This document shows, one piece after another, positions 1 to 4,890 of a DNA stretch of 5,156 nucleotides. The stretch covers positions 1 through 5,156 of the forward strand of contig CAIWXY010000037.1 of NCBI GenBank assembly GCA_903916775.1, given 5' to 3'. A program made the translations under genes and the position numbers. The notes beneath the pieces are model-generated. The model was not told where the DNA came from and ran no database searches. It saw only the letters and a list, made by a program, of their open reading frames with translations. Each line of letters starts with the position of its first letter. The first letter of the stretch is position 1. The DNA is from an uncultured Actinomycetes bacterium. GTDB lineage: Bacteria > Actinomycetota > Actinomycetes > Nanopelagicales > Nanopelagicaceae.

Positions 1-923
1 CCGAAGTTACCGGCTACGCCAGATGTCAGCTGGAAGTTATCTCCAAGCACATGAACTGCGCCAGCTAGTCCTGCTAGCGCACCAGCAACGGCCATTGCGC
101 TGGTCATAACAAAGGGAACCGAGATGCCTGCCGTCTTTGATGCAAATGTGTTGGCACCTGCAGCGCGGAATTTAAAGCCGATCGTTGTTCTATTAAGGAG
201 CCACCAGACAAATACTGCAACAGCGAAAGCTACCAATATGCCAGCGTTGAGTCGGAAGTTGCTGCCAGCAAGAAGTGGCAGGCGTGCCGATTGGAGAACA
301 GGTGGAGCGATCGGATCGTTGCGTCCCGGGATCAGAAATGTAGTCGTGCCCAATATCCATTGCAGGAAGTAGAGGGCGATGTAGTTAAGCATGATTGTCA
401 CAATTACTTCATGAGCACCGGTCCGGGCTTTGAGCAAGCCGACCATGCCACCCCAGATGCTGCCAAGAAAAGTTCCTGCCAGCGCAGCGACAACGAGATG
501 GATACCAATCGGCATATGAAAATGGAATCCCACGTATGAGGCAGCCATTGCGCCAAAGATGAATTGGCCTTGAGCGCCGATATTAAATAAACCCGCTCGA
601 AATGCCAGTGCTACTGATAATCCAGCCAGGATGAGGGGAGCGGCACCTACCAATGATTCTGATAGCGGGCCAAAAGCCAGATACCACTGATGTGGCTTTG
701 CGAGCCCTGGATCGAAAATTGCTCCCTGAAAGAGCGCTAGGTAAGCGTTTCCTGCCGAAGCCCCCGCCGCCTTGATGAATGAAATCGGATGGCTGGCCTT
801 ATGTAAAACATTTGAATCGGAGAGCGCAATGAGCAAGCCTCCGAAAAACATTGATAGCGCAAATGCGAGAGCCGGCAGAATGAGAGCGCGAAGCGAGAAA
901 GAGCGCAGAAGTGGTTTACGCAT
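1..923 (-). CDS. BMP/nucleoside-type ABC transporter permease (first of two), 3' end missing
   Basis: Membrane-spanning subunit of an ABC importer (branched-chain/sugar-type permease fold, BPD_transp_2; YufP/NupP-like). The frame is open for 307 codons and runs off the left edge, so the C-terminus is missing, probably 50 to 100 residues judging from the family's usual length. Seen directly: a hydrophobic segment near residues 14-34, an extracytoplasmic stretch to about residue 85, then many hydrophobic segments. The family blocks are FNIGAQGQ (113-120), HEVIVTIMLNYIA (171-183) and a GANTFASKTAGI block (256-267), the likely cytoplasmic loop that contacts the ATPase. The next region (about 276-294), rich in Ala and Gly, is also typical. 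The ATG at 921-923 overlaps the ATPase stop by 8 bp (ATGCGTAA), which implies translational coupling. The family is clear; the substrate (purine nucleosides in characterised relatives) is an inference. Confidence 0.93.
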   Translation of the reverse strand, partial: MRKPLLRSFSLRALILPALAFALSMFFGGLLIALSDSNVLHKASHPISFIKAAGASAGNAYLALFQGAIFDPGLAKPHQWYLAFGPLSESLVGAAPLILAGLSVALAFRAGLFNIGAQGQFIFGAMAASYVGFHFHMPIGIHLVVAALAGTFLGSIWGGMVGLLKARTGAHEVIVTIMLNYIALYFLQWILGTTTFLIPGRNDPIAPPVLQSARLPLLAGSNFRLNAGILVAFAVAVFVWWLLNRTTIGFKFRAAGANTFASKTAGISVPFVMTSAMAVAGALAGLAGAVHVLGDNFQLTSGVAGNF

Positions 924-2418
924 GTACGACACCTGCCATCAGTAGACCTAACTCTTGCGGGGTTACAGTGCTTGGAACAATTGCCAAAATTTCACCTCGG
1001 TACATCACAGCGACTCGGTCTGCGAGCGCCAGAACTTCATCCAACTCTGTACTAAAGAGAAGGACTGCGCGCCCCATGTCGCGTTCAGCCAGGATCCGCT
1101 CGTGAACAAACTCGATAGAACCAACATCGAGTCCGCGGGTTGGTTGCGAAGCAACGATAAGGCGAACAGGACGGGAAAGTTCGCGAGCGAGAACAACCTT
1201 CTGCTTATTGCCACCTGAAAGAGAGGAGATTGGATCATCTACTGATTGGAATCTGACATCAAAGAGTTTCGTATCTTCTTGCGCTTGCTCTTTGACTACC
1301 TTGGGATTCAAGTTGATTCCTTTGGCATAAGGAGCGCCATCATGTCGATCCAGGATCAGATTTTCAGCAATGGAGAAGGTTGAGATCAACCCATCGAGTT
1401 CGCGAGATTCGGGGACAAATGCGATTCCGTCATCTAGCGCTCGCTTGACGCTCTTACCAACGATCTCATCAGTACCCAATTTGATAGAGCCTTCGACGAA
1501 TTCTTCGAGATTGATCATTGCCTGAGCGAGTTCGGACTGTCCGTTTCCTTGCACTCCAGCAATAGCCAGTACTTCTCCAGCTTTCACATCGAAAGAGACG
1601 TTTTTAACGATAGTGCGGCCAAAGTGATCTTTAATGGCTAGGTCTTTTACGCTCAAAACTACCTCGCCAATAGGGTGAGCTGCCTTATCGGGATTAAGTA
1701 CAACGTGGCGTCCCACCATGAGCGAGGCGAGCTCTTCTTGAGATGCAGATGGCTCGGCTGTTCCAACTACTTTTCCACGGCGGATAATAGAAATTTTGTC
1801 AGCGACAATCTTCACTTCACGAAGTTTGTGGGTGATAAAAATAATTGAGGTGCCCTTATCGGCAAGTTTTTGCATAATTTTGAGGAGTTCGTCGGTCTCT
1901 TGGGGCGTTAAGACTGCAGTTGGTTCATCCAGGATAAGAACTTGAGCGTCATAAATGAGAGCGCGGATAATCTCAACGCGCTGCTGTACTCCTACAGGAA
2001 GATTTTCAACGAGATCATCGGGGTTTACTTCGAATCCAAATTCATCTGATATGCGCTTAATATCGGCGCGGATTTGGTCAAGGTCGAGTATTCCATTTCG
2101 TTTTGATTTTTCATGTCCCAAGATGATGTTCTCGGCAACAGTAAAGACGGGGACAAGCATGAAATGTTGGTGGACCATGCCGATGCCTGCTGCAAGTGCA
2201 TCGCTGGGTTCATTAATCTCTTGAAGTGTTTCGTTTACATAAATTTCGCCAGCATCCGCCTTGAGGAGACCGTAAACGATATTCATGAGCGTGGATTTGC
2301 CGGCGCCATTCTCGCCAAGAATTGCGTGAATCTCACCGTTTTCTACACGTAGATCGATCGAGTCGTTTGCTACTAGCGCGCCAAATGACTTGGTAATGCC
2401 GCGAAGTTCTAGTGACAC
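916..2418 (-). CDS. BMP/nucleoside-type ABC transporter ATPase, two nucleotide-binding domains in tandem
   Basis: Energises the importer from the cytoplasmic face (YufO/NupO-like; same architecture as RbsA-type ATPases). 500 residues from the chosen start, a normal length. Domain 1: Walker A GENGAGKST (35-43), Q-loop Gln84, signature LPVGVQQ (140-146), Walker B VLILDEPT (160-167) and switch His197. Domain 2 is degenerate as usual for the family: the Walker A site reads GVQGNGQSE (288-296) with no lysine, and the Walker B end reads ASQPTRGLD (423-431) with Gln in place of the catalytic Glu. Its signature LSGGNKQK (400-407) is intact. ATP hydrolysis is therefore expected mainly at the composite site using domain 1 catalytic residues. 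The GTG at 2418 is preferred because AAAGAGGA lies 5 nt upstream of it. A TTG at 2436 would add six residues but has no good ribosome site. The 3' end overlaps the permease by 8 bp. Confidence 0.95.
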   Translation of the reverse strand: MSLELRGITKSFGALVANDSIDLRVENGEIHAILGENGAGKSTLMNIVYGLLKADAGEIYVNETLQEINEPSDALAAGIGMVHQHFMLVPVFTVAENIILGHEKSKRNGILDLDQIRADIKRISDEFGFEVNPDDLVENLPVGVQQRVEIIRALIYDAQVLILDEPTAVLTPQETDELLKIMQKLADKGTSIIFITHKLREVKIVADKISIIRRGKVVGTAEPSASQEELASLMVGRHVVLNPDKAAHPIGEVVLSVKDLAIKDHFGRTIVKNVSFDVKAGEVLAIAGVQGNGQSELAQAMINLEEFVEGSIKLGTDEIVGKSVKRALDDGIAFVPESRELDGLISTFSIAENLILDRHDGAPYAKGINLNPKVVKEQAQEDTKLFDVRFQSVDDPISSLSGGNKQKVVLARELSRPVRLIVASQPTRGLDVGSIEFVHERILAERDMGRAVLLFSTELDEVLALADRVAVMYRGEILAIVPSTVTPQELGLLMAGVVHA

Positions 2419-2422
2419 TCGT

Positions 2423-2430
2423 TCCTCTTT
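2423..2430 (-). promoter_or_regulatory. Ribosome binding site deciding the ATPase GTG start
   Basis: The minus strand reads AAAGAGGA, with GAGG ending 5 nt before the GTG at 2418. The in-frame TTG at 2436 lies upstream of this site, so choosing TTG would put the best Shine-Dalgarno inside the coding region. That is why the shorter protein is preferred. Confidence 0.7.
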
Positions 2431-2471
2431 CTGCAATTTTCTTGGATGGTCTTGACTGGCTAAAAACTATC

Positions 2472-2513
2472 AAAAAAACCGAGAGAGCAAACGATTCACT
2501 CTCTCGGTTTTTT
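2472..2513 (-). terminator. Intrinsic terminator between the binding-protein gene and the ATPase gene
   Basis: Perfect 15-bp inverted repeat: left arm 2473-2487 (AAAAAACCGAGAGAG) and right arm 2499-2513, with an 11-nt loop. On the minus strand the CCGAGAGAG/CTCTCTCGG core is followed by a run of seven T (2478-2472), a textbook intrinsic terminator. It begins 19 nt after the binding-protein stop codon. The T run on the plus strand is six long, so some bidirectional activity is possible, although no plus-strand gene ends here. Its position inside the importer gene cluster suggests partial termination, leaving the ATPase and permease genes at lower expression. I see no clear promoter between it and the ATPase start. 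Confidence 0.9.
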
Positions 2514-2532
2514 GAACTACCTATGTAACTTA

Positions 2533-3576
2533 TTAGTTAGCTGAAACGGTGCCAGCAGCAATTGCCTTGCCGAGTGCACGTACAGCGTTCTGCAATGAAC
2601 CTGGAACCTTCGCTGCAAGATCATGGTAACCGGCAAGGCCAGTTCCACCATTTGCAAGAGTTCCAACGTATGCGGTGTTGTTGAACTTTCCAGCAGCTTG
2701 ATCCTTGATCGCAGCTGCAACTGAAGCTCCGACACCCTTAAGTGCTGAGTTCAACCAGACGCCATGTAGCGCAGCTGGATACAAGCCATATGCATCTGAG
2801 TCAACGCCGATAACAACTGACTTCTTTGATGCAGCAGCTTCTTGTGCTGAAGCGAGCTCTAGGCCACCAGCAACTGGGAACACAACGTCTGCACCTTGTT
2901 GTTCGAAGTTCTTTGTGATCTGAAGTGCCTTGTTCTGGCTTGAGAAGTCTCCAACGAATACGCCGGTCTTAGGGTTGGCTGGATCCCAGCCAAGAACTTT
3001 GATTGCCTTCTTGCTGACCTTGGCGTAGTACGCAGCGCCCTTAGCGAAGCCATCCATGTAAATGGTGACGGGTGGAATATTAATTCCGCCGTAGGTTGCA
3101 ACTGTGCCAGTCTTTGAGTATCCAGCAGCGAGGTAACCGGATAGGAAGCCGACCTGATTTGTTGCGAATGTGAGACCGCGAAGGTTTGCGATCGCCTTGC
3201 CGTTAACAAGTCCTGGATCATCAACCTGCGCGAAGTTGATTGTTGGGTTCTTCACTGCAGCTGCGTCGATAGCAGGAGTGATGAGGAAGCCAACACCAAT
3301 GATGAGGTTGCACTTGTTGTTAACAAGAGAATTTACTTCGCCTGTGTAGTCAGGGTTGTTTGCATCAGCTACAACGTATGAAACGTTGGCGATTGACTTA
3401 ACTGTCTGTGCGCCAGCCCATGCAGAAGCGTTGAATGAGTGATCATCAATGCCGCCGGTATCAAGTGCGAGACAGACTTTAGGTGTTGCTGCTTGCGAGG
3501 CTGGTGCCAATGCAAGGCCAGCAAAAGCGAGCGTTGCAGCTGCAACGACGCCTGTTACTTTAAGAGACTTCTTCAA
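2533..3576 (-). CDS. BMP-family (BmpA/PnrA-like) ABC transporter solute-binding protein
   Basis: Extracytoplasmic ligand-binding subunit that delivers its ligand, in known relatives purine nucleosides, to the permeases. 347 residues from the chosen TTG, normal for the family. Residues 1-29 form a Sec signal peptide: Lys2, Lys3 and Lys6, a hydrophobic core at 9-24, and cleavage after ASQA. There is no lipobox cysteine. Family blocks are DTGGIDDHSFNASAW (39-53), GVGFLITPAID (94-104), a block around GFLSGYLAA (143-151), FPVAGG (233-238) and GVDSD (257-261). Phe48, Asp261 or Asp259, and Lys280 plausibly match the base- and ribose-binding residues of PnrA. Cys35 and Cys89 may form a disulfide. GGAGG lies 4 nt before the TTG (3574-3576). 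A GTG at 3615 would add 13 residues but would place that GGAGG inside the gene. It is the first gene of the importer cluster, followed by a strong terminator. Ligand identity is inferred. Confidence 0.95.
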   Translation of the reverse strand: MKKSLKVTGVVAAATLAFAGLALAPASQAATPKVCLALDTGGIDDHSFNASAWAGAQTVKSIANVSYVVADANNPDYTGEVNSLVNNKCNLIIGVGFLITPAIDAAAVKNPTINFAQVDDPGLVNGKAIANLRGLTFATNQVGFLSGYLAAGYSKTGTVATYGGINIPPVTIYMDGFAKGAAYYAKVSKKAIKVLGWDPANPKTGVFVGDFSSQNKALQITKNFEQQGADVVFPVAGGLELASAQEAAASKKSVVIGVDSDAYGLYPAALHGVWLNSALKGVGASVAAAIKDQAAGKFNNTAYVGTLANGGTGLAGYHDLAAKVPGSLQNAVRALGKAIAAGTVSAN

Positions 3577-3580
3577 GTTT

Positions 3581-3585
3581 CCTCC
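3581..3585 (-). promoter_or_regulatory. Shine-Dalgarno GGAGG for the binding-protein TTG start
   Basis: On the minus strand GGAGG is followed by AAAC and then TTG AAG AAG, which begins a classic lysine-led signal peptide. Together the strong site and the signal-peptide shape choose the TTG at 3576 over the in-frame GTG at 3615. Confidence 0.8.
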
Positions 3586-3638
3586 AGGTTTACTTAGTGA
3601 AATGGGCGTTAACACGTGGAACTTATGCCCATCAGGCT

Positions 3639-3676
3639 CAGGGGCCTAGTGAGTACAACTTACTCAAGAAGCCCTG
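3639..3676 (-). promoter_or_regulatory. Two-part hairpin in the presumed leader of the binding-protein gene
   Basis: Read on the minus strand, an outer arm CAGGGC (3676-3671) pairs with GCCCCTG (3645-3639) with one bulged C. After an internal loop of TTCT facing CTAG, an inner perfect 6-bp stem TGAGTA/TACTCA (3666-3661 with 3655-3650) closes a 5-nt loop. The structure lies about 60-100 nt upstream of the TTG start. If transcription begins upstream it would be a folded RNA leader. As DNA, the inner part (3650-3666, TGAGTACAACTTACTCA) is also a good dimeric operator shape. I do not recognise a known riboswitch class here, and I could not place a convincing promoter for this gene. Confidence 0.4.
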
Positions 3677-3770
3677 GTCAGCGACAGCCAGATACGGGTT
3701 CTTTACGTTACATCTTGATTACGACCTCAAGTTGACGTTAAGAGTTGAGCGCAACACACCCCAAAAATCG

Positions 3771-3799
3771 TTGAAAGTTAAATTAATTCTTGTCACAAT
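3771..3799 (+). promoter_or_regulatory. Putative promoter for the DoxX-family gene
   Basis: A -35-like TTGAAA (3771-3776), a 17-nt spacer and a -10-like CACAAT (3794-3799) face the DoxX-family gene. They would give a leader of roughly 55 nt. The spacer is AT-rich. The -10 matches the TATAAT consensus at only four of six positions, so this is a pattern-based guess. Confidence 0.35.
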
Positions 3800-3803
3800 G
3801 TGA
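3793..3803. promoter_or_regulatory. 11-bp palindrome TCACAATGTGA, possible operator
   Basis: Two perfect 5-bp arms, TCACA and TGTGA, flank a single central base. The site covers the putative -10 element of the DoxX-family promoter, which is the usual place for a repressor site. No regulator gene is visible in the window, so the binding protein is unknown. Confidence 0.35.
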
Positions 3804-3818
3804 GAGTTAGCACTCGTT

Positions 3819-3840
3819 GGGGGCAGTCCCTGCGAGCCCC
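3819..3840 (+). other. Small GC-rich hairpin in the leader of the DoxX-family gene
   Basis: GGGG-GCAG (3819-3826) can pair with CTGC and CCCC (3830-3833 and 3837-3840) around a 3-nt TCC loop, with GAG bulged on the 3' side. It ends 20 nt before the ATG and has no T run, so it is not a terminator. It could stabilise the leader or be incidental. Confidence 0.3.
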
Positions 3841-3860
3841 TCCACAGAACGGATATATCA

Positions 3861-4355
3861 ATGAGCGCAGTGCTCGTTATCGCACGTATTTTATTTGCAT
3901 TTATTTTTCTCACATCTGGTTTCAACCACCTAGCCAAGCTTGAGGCAATGACTGGCTACGCAAAATATAAGAAGCTCCCTGCTGCAAAGCTAAGTGTCGC
4001 TCTCAGTGGTGTCATCATGATTCTGGGCGCTTTATCAGTCATTTTCGGCTACTACGTCGATCTAGGCGCAATTCTCATTATCGTCTTCCTTGTCCCTGCT
4101 TCTTTGATCTTCCATAATTTCTGGACCCTTACAGATCCAGCCGCCAAGCAGAACGACATGATCCAATTCTTCAAGAACATTACTGCTATCGGTGGCGCCC
4201 TCGTCATTTATGGCTATGTGCATTTCATTGCAACTCTCTACAAAGATGGCGGTCAACTTGCTGCAGCAGTTGCACCTGCAAAGCCATATGTAGATGGCGT
4301 ACTTCAAGGATTCGGTTGGGTTATTTCTAAGGGCCACCTCACACTTTGGAAGTAG
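3861..4355 (+). CDS. DoxX-family four-helix integral membrane protein
   Basis: Member of the DoxX/DoxD-like membrane family. Some members are linked to quinone-dependent sulfur-compound oxidation or redox stress complexes, but most have no assigned function, so no reaction is claimed. 164 residues. Four hydrophobic segments lie at about 3-21, 45-64, 68-86 and 107-126. Family features visible are ARILFAFIFLTSGFNHL (8-24) at the first helix, HNFWT (85-89) after helix 3, and QFFKNITAIGGAL (102-114) entering helix 4. The C-terminal 38 residues, after helix 4, include a further weakly hydrophobic stretch (about 143-156) and are longer than the shortest family members have. The ATG at 3861 has only a weak ribosome site (ACGGA, 3848-3852). 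The gene stands alone between a divergent importer cluster and a convergent gene, and a strong terminator follows its stop by 9 bases. Confidence 0.9.
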   Translation: MSAVLVIARILFAFIFLTSGFNHLAKLEAMTGYAKYKKLPAAKLSVALSGVIMILGALSVIFGYYVDLGAILIIVFLVPASLIFHNFWTLTDPAAKQNDMIQFFKNITAIGGALVIYGYVHFIATLYKDGGQLAAAVAPAKPYVDGVLQGFGWVISKGHLTLWK

Positions 4356-4364
4356 CCATACATA

Positions 4365-4421
4365 TTTTAACCAAACCAAAAGCCCCGGAGATTTTCTCCG
4401 GGGCTTTTGGTTTGGTTAAAG
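4365..4421. terminator. Long bidirectional intrinsic terminator between convergent genes
   Basis: Perfect 26-bp inverted repeat: arms 4366-4391 and 4395-4420 with a 3-nt TTT loop, plus one possible G-U pair outside (4365/4421). The core is AAAAGCCCCGGAGA on one side and TCTCCGGGGCTTTT on the other, so each strand has a GC-rich stem followed by a T run. It starts 9 nt after the DoxX-family stop and ends 24 nt before the stop of the convergent small membrane protein gene, so it can serve both transcripts. Confidence 0.95.
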
Positions 4422-4445
4422 AAATGAGATAGCTGATAACCGCAC

Positions 4446-4811
4446 TTACTTAAGGGTGCTGGCCAAGCCAATGTTGACCACGATCAAGCCAAGCAGGGTC
4501 CACCACTGGGAGGTTTTGATTGACTCTTGCTTTTCGTGCTTGAAGGCCAAAACTAAGACGGCTACAAGGACAAGGAGTTTGACGGCAACTGTCCCCATGT
4601 TCAGCGCTCCATACTGAAGCGGATAGTGCTTGTGAAGAGCTGGATGAACTCCTGTAAGGACGAATCCTGCAACGAGGGCGGTAAGTCCGGCATGGGTAAA
4701 TCCCTTAGGAATCGCCTTTACGCTCTTGCCAGCCTGGCGTAGAAGCAAGAGCACCATCGCTGCTACCGCAAGGATGTGGAGTGCCAAGAAAATATTCTGT
4801 GTAAGTTTCAT
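4446..4811 (-). CDS. Small four-helix membrane protein of unknown function
   Basis: I do not recognise this family. The 121-residue protein has four clear hydrophobic segments at about 5-24, 38-55, 73-90 and 103-118, with short, often basic connecting loops. Histidines sit in or next to the helices (His12, His40, His56) and in the loop after helix 2 (HPALHKHYP, 56-64). That arrangement resembles small haem- or metal-handling membrane proteins, but this is only a resemblance. The ATG at 4811 is chosen. A TTG at 4817 would add two residues and has no better ribosome site; the nearest AGG (minus strand, in GGTAGGC) is weakly placed for either. The gene converges on the DoxX-family gene through the shared terminator and diverges from the oxygenase-like gene. 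Continuous coding over a plausible membrane protein, bounded by these signals, supports it as real. Confidence 0.8.
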   Translation of the reverse strand: MKLTQNIFLALHILAVAAMVLLLLRQAGKSVKAIPKGFTHAGLTALVAGFVLTGVHPALHKHYPLQYGALNMGTVAVKLLVLVAVLVLAFKHEKQESIKTSQWWTLLGLIVVNIGLASTLK

Positions 4812-4890
4812 GGGCAAAGCCTACCGATTGCTTCTTTTAATTAATATGTCTCAAATCGCGAACCAAGCCTGACTGTTCTAGAGTGTCGAA
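4812..4890. promoter_or_regulatory. Divergent intergenic region with an AT-rich promoter-like patch
   Basis: This 79-bp gap must hold the promoters of the small membrane protein (minus) and the oxygenase-like gene (plus). The only promoter-like patch is around 4835-4847, with the palindrome TTAATTAA (4837-4844) and a -10-like TAATAT (4842-4847) on the plus strand. No good -35 accompanies it. Assignments are weak. Confidence 0.3.

Noticed and set aside
124..539. Two overlapping plus-strand open frames of 82 codons each (124-372 and 291-539)
   Set aside because: They lie antisense to the permease, whose frame is continuous and carries family motifs. Their translations are low-complexity with no recognisable domain.
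1955..2352. Plus-strand open frames of 79 to 89 codons opposite the ATPase
   Set aside because: Antisense shadows of a gene with intact Walker and signature motifs. They have no ribosome site and no family resemblance.
916..2418. The broken Walker A and Walker B motifs in the ATPase second domain as evidence of a pseudogene
   Set aside because: A degenerate second domain is normal in the YufO/RbsA-type tandem ATPases, and the frame is intact.
2859..3224. A 121-codon minus-strand open frame inside the binding-protein gene
   Set aside because: It is an alternate frame of the same strand within a clearly coding BMP-family gene. Its product is rich in Arg, Ser and Thr, as out-of-frame reads often are.
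3613..3618. CACGTG hexamer palindrome in the binding-protein leader
   Set aside because: A 6-bp palindrome is expected by chance at this scale, and the flanks are not symmetrical.
3609..3632. A seven-codon minus-strand upstream ORF (ATG at 3632, TAA at 3609) before the binding-protein gene
   Set aside because: It has no Shine-Dalgarno sequence and no run of regulatory codons, so a leader-peptide attenuator is not supported.
3577..3720. A purine, TPP or cobalamin riboswitch upstream of the importer
   Set aside because: I looked for the conserved cores of these classes and did not find them. Only generic hairpins are visible.
4062..4379. A 105-codon minus-strand frame opposite the DoxX-family gene
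   Set aside because: It runs out of the terminator hairpin and is antisense to a well-supported membrane protein. It has no coherent domain.
4837..4844. TTAATTAA palindrome as an operator
   Set aside because: It is a short AT-only palindrome in an AT-rich promoter gap and needs no special explanation.
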